Shown: positions 8,743-17,509 of the stretch, piece by piece
Layout of the letters: the number at the start of each line of letters is the position of its first letter
Position numbering within the stretch: position 1 is the stretch's first letter
From: Lewinellaceae bacterium
Lineage (GTDB): Bacteria; Bacteroidota; Bacteroidia; Chitinophagales; Saprospiraceae
Direction: 5' to 3'
NCBI GenBank assembly: GCA_020636325.1
Contig: JACJYC010000019.1
Span: 1 to 64,000 of the forward strand
DNA: 64,000 nucleotides
Made by a program: the position numbers and the translations under genes
The notes under the pieces: model-generated
What the model saw: the letters and a program-made list of their open reading frames with translations, nothing else
Database searches by the model: none
Told to the model about the DNA's origin: nothing

Positions 8743-10200
8743 ATGATAGGTCGCTATTTGTTGAAAATAAACTACGAATTTCAGGTGGAAAAAAGTCAGT
8801 TGATCGCTATTTTACGGGTACTCGATGCTAAAGAGCTTAAAATTTTAAAAAAATGGCTGCATTCTCCGATTCATAATCAACGCGAGGATGTAGTTGCTTT
8901 GTTCGAATACCTCACGTCGGGCAACCATCTTGCCGAGGCCAAATTCTTATACAAAGAACGGGTTTTTCCCAAAATATTCGGCCGGTCGGCGCCCTATGAT
9001 GATGCTAAAATAAGACAAACTATCCACTTTTTGCAGAAAGCCGTTGAAAAATTCCTGGTTTTTGAGGAATTGACGGCCGACGAAATCCGGAACAAGATCG
9101 CACTGGCCATCTCTTTCCGGCAACGCAACCTGGACAAGGTTTTTCAACGAACGCTCTCCGGCCTGGAGGAATCCAGGGAAACCACCGGCCAGCGAACCGA
9201 CAGTTTTTTCCGCAACGAATACCTGATCGAGCAGGAAAAATATAACTTCATGGCCGACAGGCAACCTGCCGCCAAGCTGAACCTTCAGGCAGTAGCCGAT
9301 GCCCTCGACAAAACCTTCATCATCGAAAAGCTGAAGCTGAGCTGCCGGATGATCTTCCACCAGGCCCTGTACAAGGCCAACTATGAGATCAGCTTCCTGG
9401 AGGATATTCTGGAGTTCATCGAAAACAAAGACCTGATCAAAGAGCCGGCCATCGGCGTGTATTATTATATCCTGAAGGCCATTACCGAACAACAGGACGA
9501 CCGCCGGTATTTCGAACAGCTTCGGTCATTGGTACAGAGTTCGATCAGGGTATTTCCGCCGTCCGAACTCCGGGAGATCTACCTGATGGGGATCAATTAC
9601 TGCATCAAAAAGATCAATGCCGCCGACGAAGCCTACAAACGCGAGACCTTCGAGTGGTATAAACAGGGCCTGGAAAGCAAAATTCTGCTGGAAAACAACC
9701 AGGTCACCCAAAAGACCTACTTCAACGCCGTAGCGGCGGCGCTGCTGGTCAAGGAGTTCAACTGGGCGGATCGCTTCATCGCCGGCTACAAGAAATGGCT
9801 GCCGGCCGATCAACGGGAAAACCTGAGCCACTTCTGCCGGTCCAAGCTCCTGTTCGAAAAAAAGGATTACAAGTCGGCCATGCGCCTGCTGGCCCAGGTG
9901 GAATACGATGACATCCTCCTCAATCTCAACGCCAAATCCATGCTGGTCAAAATGCTTTACGAGCAAGAGGAACTGGATTCGCTGGACTCCCTGCTGGAAA
10001 GCGTCCGGACCTTTATCCAGCGCAAAAAGGTGATCGGCTACCACAAGAACATCTACAGCAACCTCGTGAAATATACGCGCAAGCTCGTCCGGGTAAACCC
10101 CTACAGCGCCGAGCAAAAGGAAAAACTGCGGCAGGAGATCCTCGCCGCCAACCCGCTGGCGGAGCGGCAGTGGCTGCTGGAGCAGTTGGGGCAGCTGTGA
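8743..10200 (+). CDS. alpha-helical protein of unknown function
   Basis: A 485-aa cytoplasmic protein with no signal peptide or membrane segment. It is almost entirely helical and Lys/Glu/Leu-rich. The N-terminal ~110 residues (LRVLDAKELKILKKWLHSP, then FLYKERVFPKIFG) form a compact conserved-looking block; the remainder looks like helical hairpins of TPR-like spacing. The start is the first ATG; an N-terminus a few codons later is possible. It is divergent from the large T9SS gene, and the two may share a control region at 8608-8742. I do not recognise a characterised family and assign no function. Confidence 0.82.
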   Translation: MIGRYLLKINYEFQVEKSQLIAILRVLDAKELKILKKWLHSPIHNQREDVVALFEYLTSGNHLAEAKFLYKERVFPKIFGRSAPYDDAKIRQTIHFLQKAVEKFLVFEELTADEIRNKIALAISFRQRNLDKVFQRTLSGLEESRETTGQRTDSFFRNEYLIEQEKYNFMADRQPAAKLNLQAVADALDKTFIIEKLKLSCRMIFHQALYKANYEISFLEDILEFIENKDLIKEPAIGVYYYILKAITEQQDDRRYFEQLRSLVQSSIRVFPPSELREIYLMGINYCIKKINAADEAYKRETFEWYKQGLESKILLENNQVTQKTYFNAVAAALLVKEFNWADRFIAGYKKWLPADQRENLSHFCRSKLLFEKKDYKSAMRLLAQVEYDDILLNLNAKSMLVKMLYEQEELDSLDSLLESVRTFIQRKKVIGYHKNIYSNLVKYTRKLVRVNPYSAEQKEKLRQEILAANPLAERQWLLEQLGQL

Positions 10201-10201
10201 G

Positions 10202-10271
10202 GGGGGAGGGAGTGAGGGAGTGAGGAATTGAGGAATCGAGGAATCGAGGAAGTGAGGAAGTGAGGAATTGT
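10202..10271 (+). repeat. tandem GAGGAATYG-type 9-bp repeats beginning at a stop codon
   Basis: About seven degenerate copies of a TGAGGAATT / GAGGAATCG unit directly follow the TGA stop (10198-10200) of the preceding gene, after a short G-rich start. Related arrays occur at 11078-11138, 51349-51389 and 63263-63348. Confidence 0.85.
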
Positions 10272-10391
10272 CTCCTTCGTCCCGCTTGTGGTGGGGCTAC
10301 GGCGACCGGTGGAGACGGATACGCCGGGCATCGTTGGTCGTATCAGGGGAGAGATTGGTCAGATTTCCGGGCATATGATCCGGGAAATCCT

Positions 10392-10399
10392 TATTTTTG
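10392..10399 (+). promoter_or_regulatory. -7 box TATTTTTG
   Basis: Exact TAnnTTTG match 29 bp upstream of the ATG at 10429. It supports that ATG rather than the upstream in-frame ATG at 10288, which lies before this box. Confidence 0.55.
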
Positions 10400-10428
10400 G
10401 TAGGTGCAACAACCGTATTGATTCAACT

Positions 10429-10893
10429 ATGATTGGAAAAGTAAAAAAATGGCTGGGTATTGAGGGCGTCAAGCTGGAGTTGGTTTTACCGGAGGGAATT
10501 TACCGGTATGCAGGCGTCATTCCCGGCAAAATCCGGTTTCAATCGCTGAATCCGCAGACCGTAACCGGCATCGAAGTCAAACTGATCGAGCGATATACCC
10601 GAGGCCGGGGCAAGGAAAAACTGATCGACGAGTACGAACTGGGCAGCCTGACCATACAGAAAACGCTGGACATACCGGCCAACGAACCGGTTGAAATTGA
10701 TTTTCAACTTCCGTTTGAGGTCGTGGAATCCGATATGGATGAATTCGGCAACCAGAATTTTGTGTTCGGCGGCGTCGCCAAACTGGCCAGGTGGGTCCGC
10801 GGCGCGCATTCCGAATTCCGGGTGGAGGCCGAAGCCAAGGTCAAAGGCGTTGGGCTGAGCCCGTTTGATAAGAAAGTGATTCTGGTGAAGTAG
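10429..10893 (+). CDS. Spo0M-like (sporulation-control / arrestin-fold) protein
   Basis: A 154-aa protein starting MIGKVKKWLGIEGVKLEL. The pattern resembles the SpoOM/Spo0M family: helix, then KLELVLPEGIYRYAGVIPGKI, then GIEVKLIERYTRGRGKEK, and an arrestin-like beta sandwich containing PVEIDFQLPFEV. Family members are about 130-250 aa and their molecular role outside Bacillus is unknown. The start is chosen because a consensus -7 box lies 29 bp upstream and the extra upstream residues do not resemble the family. It is probably cytoplasmic and appears to be a single-gene transcript. Confidence 0.72.
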   Translation: MIGKVKKWLGIEGVKLELVLPEGIYRYAGVIPGKIRFQSLNPQTVTGIEVKLIERYTRGRGKEKLIDEYELGSLTIQKTLDIPANEPVEIDFQLPFEVVESDMDEFGNQNFVFGGVAKLARWVRGAHSEFRVEAEAKVKGVGLSPFDKKVILVK

Positions 10894-10949
10894 CTTCGCA
10901 TCCTCTGACAAAGAGGCCCGCTTGGGGGAATTGACTGTTTGATGTTGTT

Positions 10950-10996
10950 GATTTGCCGCCTTCGCTCTTTTAGCGCTTCGGCCGCCGGAGGTTGAT
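10950..10996. repeat. short palindromic CTTCG...GCTTCGGCCGCCGG element
   Basis: Imperfect palindrome (CCGCCTTCGCTCTTTTAGCG / CGCTTCGGCCGCCGGAGG) in the 234-bp gap between two convergent genes. Similar sequences lie at 10272-10312, 42421-42592, 51390-51480 and 52648-52676. The rest of the gap shows no gene. Confidence 0.45.
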
Positions 10997-11077
10997 TTGA
11001 TGAAGACGGCGGCCCTCAAATCGGCGAATGGCCCAATCAGCATCCCCATAAAGGTCCCTTCCGGAAAACCTTCTCAT

Positions 11078-11138
11078 CCTCACTTCCCCGATTCCTCGAT
11101 TCCTCAGTTCCTCGATTCCCCGACTCCTCACTTCCTCA
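11078..11138 (-). repeat. tandem GAGGAATCG-type repeats overlapping a gene end
   Basis: Read on the minus strand, this is the same TGAGGAATCG family as at 10202. The amidohydrolase stop TGA (11130-11128) and its last two codons (Arg-Lys, AGGAAG) lie inside the array, so the repeat supplies the end of the gene. Confidence 0.8.
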
Positions 11139-12435
11139 ACAGATCCATCACAGCGGCGGTCAGAGAGATCACGCCGGTTCGGATGCTGGGTTTGGGATCG
11201 GGAGCGAAAAGCGAAGAGTGCAGGGACGGCAGCGTCAACGCTCCCCGGGCGGCAGCTTCGATCTTTTCCTTTTCAACGACGCCGAGCCAGAACTGGCAGG
11301 TCGGGATCTTGTCGTCGGTGCGGCCGTAATAGCTGAAATCCTCGCCGGCCATGACGGGGTCAGCCAGGACGACCTTATCCTGTCCCAGGGTTTTGCGGAA
11401 AATGCCGGCCAGCCTTTCGGTCAATGCGGGTTCGTTGTAGACGGACGGACAGTATTCATTTTTCAATTTGCATTCCGGGTATTGGTCCTCCGGCAATCCC
11501 GCCGACATGGCGACGCCGGCGCAAATCCGCCTGATCTTCTCAATAATGGCATTGCGGACGTCATCCGAATAGGACCGCATGGTCAGTTCCAGTTTGACCT
11601 CATTGGGAATGATGTTGCCCTTGGTACCGCCGTGTATGGAGCCGACGGTCACCACGGCCGGTTGCAACGGCGAAATTTCCCGGCTCACAATGGTTTGCAG
11701 GTCGACGATAATGCGGGCTGCCAGCAATACGGGGTCGATGGTGGTATGCGGATAAGCGCCGTGGCCGCCGAACCCGTGGACCGTAATATCCATGAAATCC
11801 ACAAAAGCAAACGCGTATTCGGGCCGGACGCCCACTTTTCCGGCTTCAATGACCGGACTGACGTGTAAGGCTATGCCGTAATCGGGCTTAGGGAAGCGGG
11901 TGTACAGCCCGTCATCGAGCATGGCTTTGGCGCCGCCGTTCCGCTCTTCGGCGGGCTGACCGATGAACACCACGGTGCCTTTCCACTGATCCTTCATTTT
12001 GGCCAGCGCCCGGGCGGCGCCCACCCAGGAGGTCATGTGTACGTCGTGGCCGCAGGCGTGCATCACGTCTACCGTCGCGCCGCTCTCATCGGTGGCTTGT
12101 ACCGTACTGGCATAGGGTTTTCCGGTTTCTTCCTTCACCGGCAGCGCGTCGATATCCGTCCGGACAAGCACGACCGGGCCGTTGCCGTTGGACAATACGC
12201 CGACGATCCCGTTACCGCCTACATGTTCGGTCACTGCAAAGCCTGCCTGCTTCAGTTCAGCGGCCATCCTTTTAGCGGTTTCGGTTTCATAAAAGGACAA
12301 TTCGGGATGTTGGTGAAGGTATAGATAAAGGTCGTACAGGTAGGATGCATCCCCGGAAGCCTGTTTTTCCAAGGGCGATTGCGCCAACAACAGGCGTGCA
12401 GATAAAAAAAGAAGGCAGAATAACGATCTTTTCAT
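11128..12435 (-). CDS. secreted M20-family metallo-amidohydrolase (hippurate hydrolase-like)
   Basis: A 435-aa protein from the ATG at 12435 (MKRSLFCLLFLSARLLLAQ is a good signal peptide; two in-frame ATGs upstream at 12444 and 12471 are less likely). M20 zinc-peptidase motifs are complete: LHQHPELSF, TDIDALPV (bridging Asp), HACGHDVH (metal ligands), EERNGGAKAM (catalytic Glu), the lid-domain GGHGAYPH and AGEDFSYY near the C-terminus. The family hydrolyses N-acyl amino acids or related amides; with a signal peptide it should act in the periplasm. The last two codons and the stop are provided by an intergenic tandem repeat. Confidence 0.9.
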   Translation of the reverse strand: MKRSLFCLLFLSARLLLAQSPLEKQASGDASYLYDLYLYLHQHPELSFYETETAKRMAAELKQAGFAVTEHVGGNGIVGVLSNGNGPVVLVRTDIDALPVKEETGKPYASTVQATDESGATVDVMHACGHDVHMTSWVGAARALAKMKDQWKGTVVFIGQPAEERNGGAKAMLDDGLYTRFPKPDYGIALHVSPVIEAGKVGVRPEYAFAFVDFMDITVHGFGGHGAYPHTTIDPVLLAARIIVDLQTIVSREISPLQPAVVTVGSIHGGTKGNIIPNEVKLELTMRSYSDDVRNAIIEKIRRICAGVAMSAGLPEDQYPECKLKNEYCPSVYNEPALTERLAGIFRKTLGQDKVVLADPVMAGEDFSYYGRTDDKIPTCQFWLGVVEKEKIEAAARGALTLPSLHSSLFAPDPKPSIRTGVISLTAAVMDLLRK

Positions 12436-12501
12436 GGTACTCATGCAGCGTTTAAGGGGCGACAAGGTCATCGTCCGGCGTAAATATCCCGTTTTTGGGG
12501 C

Positions 12502-12683
12502 TCACTGCGGAATTTTGAGGACGATTTTCCCCTGATTGCGGTTGTTTTCCATATAAAGATGGGCCCGGACGGCCTCATGCCAGTCGAAAACGGAATCGAT
12601 GACCGGGTGCAGTGATCCGGCATCAAATAGCTGCCGGTACCCGTCAAAAATCAACTTCCCTTCTTCAGGCCTTGGGTTTGGCA
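12502..12683 (-). pseudogene. 3' remnant of a zinc-type/quinone oxidoreductase (MDR family) gene
   Basis: About 60 codons ending at 12502 read as the C-terminus of a medium-chain dehydrogenase/quinone oxidoreductase: RPEEGKLIFDGYRQLFDAG, then HPVIDSVFDWHEAVRAHLYM and ENNRNQGKIVLKIP. The remaining ~270 residues, with the NAD(P)-binding site, are absent. Upstream the frame runs into the 3' end of the SH3-like gene, which overlaps it in another frame. I read this as a deletion scar. Confidence 0.8.
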
Positions 12684-13564
12684 GCTGCAACAGCCGCTTT
12701 AGCCGTTGTCGCGGGTTTTGACGCGGGTTTGCAATCCCAGACCGGCTCAAAGTTCCGGTCGATCCCGTTGTACCGGCAAACCATGGCCGTTCCGCCGTTC
12801 CGAACCTGGAAGGACTTGTTGACGTATTGGCGGTTGACGGTATATTCGGCGTGATAGGCGCACTGGAGTTTGGAGCCGTCCCAGTAGAGGAAGGCCCTTT
12901 CCGTTCCGGAGAGGCAACCCACCGTCATGGTGCTGGCCTCGATCATCAGCTGCCCGGCTACCGGTCCGGGGATGGCCCGCAACAGGGGTGTAGACTGGCA
13001 TTCCTCAAATACGCATAATCCGGGGATCAGCGTTTTGGCGATCAGTTGGCGCCCCTGGAGTACGCGGATCTCAGCACTGATGTCGGTGAAGGAAGTTCTT
13101 TTCTTCTGAGATACCCCCAGGAGGATCAGGTCATCCCTTTGGGCGCCGGTCAGGGAGGCATTGCGCCAGCCTTTGGCCAGATAGCCGCCCCAGATGTATC
13201 CGCGGAAGGTTTTGCCGGCGTCGTCTCTGCCGGATACCTCGTACCAGTTGTCCAGGTAGCCGTTGACTTCGGCCTGCGGAATGAACAATTGATCCCGGTA
13301 GTCGGATTCGTTGCGGACGACCGCGCCGAGGGTCAACCGGGCAACGGTTTCGGAAGACGCGGTTGCGGAAGAAAAGACGGGCGCCTCATCGGCAAAAACG
13401 ATCAGGTTGGTCCCGGGAGCATACAGGTCTGCGATTTGTGAACGGGAATGGAACCACTCGTAAAAATCGGCGTCATCGGCGTTTACAAACCGGACCTGGG
13501 TCTGTGTAAAACCGCTGGAAGTAATACAAAAGAGCAATAGAAGGATTGGCTTTGGGCATTTCAT
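12665..13564 (-). CDS. secreted protein with SH3-like domain
   Basis: A 299-aa exported protein with signal peptide MKCPKPILLLLFCITSSGF. Residues ~50-130 look like a bacterial SH3 domain: a variable start with VFSSATASSETVARLTLGA, then NWYEVSGRDDAGKTF and GYIWGGYLAKGW. The C-terminal half has cysteines (CVFEEC, CLSG, CAYH) and ends in an Ala/Lys-rich tail (AKAAVAAAKPKA). That tail overlaps the oxidoreductase remnant in another frame and may be a junction product rather than the native C-terminus. Function is unknown; SH3-like domains often bind cell-wall or periplasmic ligands. Confidence 0.78.
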   Translation of the reverse strand: MKCPKPILLLLFCITSSGFTQTQVRFVNADDADFYEWFHSRSQIADLYAPGTNLIVFADEAPVFSSATASSETVARLTLGAVVRNESDYRDQLFIPQAEVNGYLDNWYEVSGRDDAGKTFRGYIWGGYLAKGWRNASLTGAQRDDLILLGVSQKKRTSFTDISAEIRVLQGRQLIAKTLIPGLCVFEECQSTPLLRAIPGPVAGQLMIEASTMTVGCLSGTERAFLYWDGSKLQCAYHAEYTVNRQYVNKSFQVRNGGTAMVCRYNGIDRNFEPVWDCKPASKPATTAKAAVAAAKPKA

Positions 13565-13762
13565 GAGCTGTCAATTGAAGCGTGTTAAAAATCTGTTTCA
13601 CTATCACAACAATGCACGGTCGGGAATTAGCTCCCGGTAAATTTTTGCAGTGAATGTTCGGGTAGAATTTCTATTCAAATTTGAATTTCGGACAACTCTG
13701 TTAATAATATTCTGAAAACATGCCCGGACAAAGAATTATTGCGCAACGGAATCCCTTTTTTC

Positions 13763-13818
13763 AAAAAAAAAGACCCCGGGACATACTCCCGGAGTCTTCA
13801 ACCATCATAATTCTCATG
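13763..13818 (-). repeat. box-hairpin element, copy 2 (terminator)
   Basis: Minus strand: CATGAGAATTATGATGGTT (13818-13800), starting 8 bp after the DUF3179 gene stop, then the hairpin GACTCCGGGA/TCCCGGGGTC (13796-13772, one mismatch) and nine T (13771-13763). It is an intrinsic terminator for the DUF3179 gene and carries the conserved box. Confidence 0.75.
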
Positions 13819-13826
13819 AAAACAAT

Positions 13827-14840
13827 TTATCTTCCGCCTGTCAGGAACTGCATAGCGAGGTTATACTTTTCGGGCATAACGCCGTATATGTCCGTCTCAG
13901 GGTGAAACGCGGACCAGGCAAACCAGTAGGTGGTGAAAGTGGGCAGGATGTCACCTGCTTCGTTGGCCGCCCAGGCGGTTTTGGCTACGTTGTCATAGGT
14001 AATGAATACGGTTTGGCCGTTCACTTCGTCGATCACCGGTTCGGAACCGTTGCTGGCCAGCAGAGCCAGCGGATAAGCGCGGGTCTGGCCGTTGATATTG
14101 ACACCGAGGACCTGCTCTTTGAGCGGCAGCTTCTTATCCCTGAAATTGATCGGGAACATCAGCCGGCGGGATTCGGGGCCGAACATGGCGTACGGATCCA
14201 TATCATATTGCCGCTTATAGCCGGTACGCGGCGACAGCACTCTCGTTTCCGGGTGTTTTGCCCGCCATGCGCCCCAGGTACAAACCTGAGCCGGCACCTG
14301 GGTCAGCGACTTACCGGAAGAAGAACCGGATACCGCCTGTCCCATCATCTGCGACCAGAGGGATTCCGTTTCCCAGTCGTAGAAAAGCAGGTTGTTGTTG
14401 TACAGGAGCCCTGACACGCTGAAGGTGCGCGTTTCGCCGTCGACGCCCGAGGAGAAAGCTGCTGCGCTGGCGGTCAGCGGGCTGAACGTCACCGCTACCT
14501 GCTCGTCGCCGAACATATCATTGATGACTTCGTGGTAATTCATGATCCTGACCGGGTAGGCTTTGGTTACGCCGTTCATGGTTACGCCGATCACCATTTC
14601 ATCGTCCGTGATGAAGTCGACTTTTTCGCCGTTGGCAAACCGCGGGATCTCCAGCGAGGGGATGCCGTCTTTACCGGGGCCGCCCTGGAATACTTCGGTC
14701 AACGGGATTTCCAGGTTGACCATTTCGAAGCCGTTGTAGGCGCAATAAACTTCTTCCGTTTTCTGGGTTTGGGCCATCAGGCCGAAAGCGCTCAGCACGA
14801 TCAATGAAACTACAGTTGAAATTCTGATAATAGTGCTCAT
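13827..14840 (-). CDS. DUF3179 domain-containing secreted protein, cysteine motif lost
   Basis: A 337-aa protein with signal peptide (STVVSLIVLSAFGLMAQ). It matches DUF3179 throughout: GVTKAYPVRIMNYHEVIND, then VAVTFSPLTASAAAF, LYNNNLLFYDWETESLWSQ, HPETRVLSPRTGYKRQYD, GQTRAYPLALL and a final TYWFAWSAFHPETDIY. In typical members the segment after the Asn-Asp loop reads CPLC (two cysteines); here it is SPLT, so a putative metal or disulfide site is missing. Function of the family is unknown. The gene is monocistronic and ends in a box-hairpin terminator 8 bp downstream. Confidence 0.88.
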   Translation of the reverse strand: MSTIIRISTVVSLIVLSAFGLMAQTQKTEEVYCAYNGFEMVNLEIPLTEVFQGGPGKDGIPSLEIPRFANGEKVDFITDDEMVIGVTMNGVTKAYPVRIMNYHEVINDMFGDEQVAVTFSPLTASAAAFSSGVDGETRTFSVSGLLYNNNLLFYDWETESLWSQMMGQAVSGSSSGKSLTQVPAQVCTWGAWRAKHPETRVLSPRTGYKRQYDMDPYAMFGPESRRLMFPINFRDKKLPLKEQVLGVNINGQTRAYPLALLASNGSEPVIDEVNGQTVFITYDNVAKTAWAANEAGDILPTFTTYWFAWSAFHPETDIYGVMPEKYNLAMQFLTGGR

Positions 14841-15052
14841 AGGTAAATGGATTTTGAAAAAATATTGAAAATTTGTTTGGATGTTTTATTGTAAACCAAA
14901 AGCGTGCCAATTTTTTCTCAACGCCTCAAAATGGGCGATCCTGCCGGTTCTTAATTGTTGTAAATTGCATAATCAAAAGCCGCTCTGTTGCGTTTCCAGT
15001 TACGCAAGCCATGAAGACCAATAACCCGATTCTCTGACTGAAGCACAATTGA

Positions 15053-17491
15053 ATGACCTGGTTCAAGCGACTTTCTCCGATCTTCCTTTTTCCGCTTTCT
15101 TTATTTTCCCATTCTGTCGTGGGCCAAATTACCGGGGTAATCGAAAACCCGGCCGGCGCTACCCTCCCCTTCGTCAATATCCTGATCAACGGGGACCCGC
15201 ACCTGGGCGTGACGGCCGATCTGGACGGGCGGTTCGTCATCACCACTGAAAAAGTGATCCGACTCGATTTCAGCTACGTCGGCTATCAGCCTTTGCGCAT
15301 GGTATTCGACCGGAGCCAACCGCCGCCACCCCAGCTCCGGGTGGTCCTGCAGCCGGCGGATAACGCACTGACTGCGGTGGAGGTCGTTGCCGGTGAAAAT
15401 CCGGCCGACAGGATCATCCGGGAAGCGGTCAGCCACCGGAAATACAATGACCCCGAGAAAGCGCTGGCCGCCTATCAGTGCCGGACCTACAACAAACAGG
15501 TTTACCGGTTTCAACCGGATTCGGCGATCCTGGCGGGCAAAACGGCCAAAATGGATACCGGCCAGGTCAAACAGATCGATCGGTTTGTGCGAAGCTCAGC
15601 GGATCACGATTTTTTCATCCTGGAAAGCGTTACAAACCGGAAATTCCGCAGCCCCGGACAATTGACCGAACAAATCCTGTACAGCAAGGCCTCCGGTTTC
15701 AAGTCGCTGCCGCTCGCGCCCCTGGCGGCGGATGTCCAGCCTTTTTCCTTCTATCAGGCAGAAGTCCGCGTTTTTGAAAAATCCTACCTCAACCCGGTCA
15801 GTCCGGGCAGCGAGGCCAAATACTTTTTTTCCCTGGATGATACCCTTTACCGGGAAGCCGACACCCTCTTCGTCATCAGTTTCCACCCCCGGAAGGGCAA
15901 AAACTTCGACGGTTTAAAGGGTGTTTTGTACATCCATTCCCACCGTTACGGCATCAGCAACCTGATTGCGGGCCCCGCCGATACGACCGGCAACCTGACC
16001 TTCAGCATCGAACAGCAATACCAGCTCGTCGGCGGAGAAACCTGGTTTCCAAGTCAGCTGCACTTTGAATTCGCCCTGCCCAAATACCCCATGCCCGGCA
16101 TCGGCATGTCGGCCTACGGGCGAAGCTATATCGACAGCCTGAACCTGGAGCCCGTTTTTGAAAGGAAGGATTTCCGAACCGCCGAAAAATATTCCTTTTC
16201 CGATAACGCCTTCCGGCAGCCCGATTCCCTATGGCTCCGGTTAAGGGCTGTTCCGCTTTCGGACAAAGAACTTCGGACATATGCGGTAGTGGACAGTTTC
16301 GGCGAGGTCCACCACCTGGACCGATGGATGAACCGTATCGGGTTGCTTTCCACGGGCAGGCTTCCCATAGGCCCTCTTGACCTGGATTTCCGCCGGGGGA
16401 TCGGGTTCAGCGAATATGAGGGATTGCGCCTGGGCGCCGGCATTTATACCAGCGAGCGCCTGCTGCGGGCTGTGGCCTTCGGGGGATATGCCGCTTACGG
16501 ATTCAAGGACAAACGCTGGAAATACGGGTTGGAAGGCACCTGGCGGATCGACCCCGACCGGGACCGGGCCTTCACCGTAAGCTATACCGACGACCTTGAG
16601 GAGCCCGCCGTCATGCCCGGTTTTCCGGAGCCGGGTTTCCTTACCCGCCGGACCTTTGCCCGCCGCATGGACCAATGGAGGGGATGGGCCGCCCGGTTGG
16701 AAGGTCAGGTTGTCCGGTCGCTGGACGCTGTGGCGGAGGTCCGTTCCGGGCAAGTGCAACCGTTATATATGTACCGCTTCAACGGCTCGCAGGAAACGGC
16801 CGGTTCGTTCGACCTGACCGAAGTGTCTGTCCACCTGCGGTATACGCCGGGAGAACTGTACACCCGTTTTTTCGGCGTCCGGGTGAGTGAAGGCGATGGA
16901 AAATATCCGGGGCTGTTCTTCAGTTGGCGGCGGGGTTGGCAAAACGGAACGGCAGCCGGCCTTGAATTCGATCAGGTCTGGGCGGGTATCGGGCACAAAT
17001 TCCGGATAAGGTGGCTGGGCGAGACCAGTTACCGGTTCGAAGGCGGCGCGGTAACCGGCAATCCCCCGTATCAAAGGCTGTACAGCAGCACAGGCGTCGG
17101 GATTGCCGGCATCCGGGCCAACCACGAATTCCAGACCATGGCCTACCAGGAATTCCTGTCAGACCGGTTATTCGTATCGGCATTGCGGCACAACTTCGGC
17201 AAATTGCTGTTCAGGACGTCGTGGCTGCAACCCGTTCTATCGGTAGAGCAGCGGTTTGCTATCGGTGCGCTCGGGCATCCCGAACGGTATGAGCGCATCG
17301 AGTTCAAAACCCTGGAAAAAGGTTTCTGGGAATCCGGCATCATCCTGGACAATCTGATCCGGATCAATTACTTCAACATGGTCCATTTTGGATTCGGCGT
17401 GGCGGCTTACCGCAGGTTCGGCGCCTACCAGTTGGAAGGCGGCTGGAAACAGAACAGCGTCATCCGGTTATCCTTTTATGCAGAGACCTGA
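15053..17491 (+). CDS. DUF5686 family outer-membrane protein with carboxypeptidase-like regulatory domain
   Basis: An 812-aa protein with signal peptide (IFLFPLSLFSHSVVGQ). Residues ~27-105 form a carboxypeptidase-D regulatory-like domain (TGVIENPAGATLPFVNILI, then GVTADLDGRFVI and DFSYVGYQPLRM). The rest fits DUF5686: YNDPEKALAAYQCRTYNK, YSKASGFKS, GLKGVLYIHSHRYGISNLI and a C-terminal stretch of alternating aromatic strands ending VIRLSFYAE, typical of an outer-membrane barrel. Related proteins accompany TonB-dependent and T9SS systems; the specific role is unknown. It is convergent with the following minus-strand gene, with an 18-bp gap. Confidence 0.87.
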   Translation: MTWFKRLSPIFLFPLSLFSHSVVGQITGVIENPAGATLPFVNILINGDPHLGVTADLDGRFVITTEKVIRLDFSYVGYQPLRMVFDRSQPPPPQLRVVLQPADNALTAVEVVAGENPADRIIREAVSHRKYNDPEKALAAYQCRTYNKQVYRFQPDSAILAGKTAKMDTGQVKQIDRFVRSSADHDFFILESVTNRKFRSPGQLTEQILYSKASGFKSLPLAPLAADVQPFSFYQAEVRVFEKSYLNPVSPGSEAKYFFSLDDTLYREADTLFVISFHPRKGKNFDGLKGVLYIHSHRYGISNLIAGPADTTGNLTFSIEQQYQLVGGETWFPSQLHFEFALPKYPMPGIGMSAYGRSYIDSLNLEPVFERKDFRTAEKYSFSDNAFRQPDSLWLRLRAVPLSDKELRTYAVVDSFGEVHHLDRWMNRIGLLSTGRLPIGPLDLDFRRGIGFSEYEGLRLGAGIYTSERLLRAVAFGGYAAYGFKDKRWKYGLEGTWRIDPDRDRAFTVSYTDDLEEPAVMPGFPEPGFLTRRTFARRMDQWRGWAARLEGQVVRSLDAVAEVRSGQVQPLYMYRFNGSQETAGSFDLTEVSVHLRYTPGELYTRFFGVRVSEGDGKYPGLFFSWRRGWQNGTAAGLEFDQVWAGIGHKFRIRWLGETSYRFEGGAVTGNPPYQRLYSSTGVGIAGIRANHEFQTMAYQEFLSDRLFVSALRHNFGKLLFRTSWLQPVLSVEQRFAIGALGHPERYERIEFKTLEKGFWESGIILDNLIRINYFNMVHFGFGVAAYRRFGAYQLEGGWKQNSVIRLSFYAET

Positions 17492-17509
17492 ATTCCGATA
17501 CTGGGTTCC

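Noticed and set aside
12502..12750. 82-codon frame as an intact small gene
   Set aside because: Only the last ~60 codons resemble a protein family and they are the tail of a much larger enzyme; the upstream part is antiframe sequence of the SH3-like gene.
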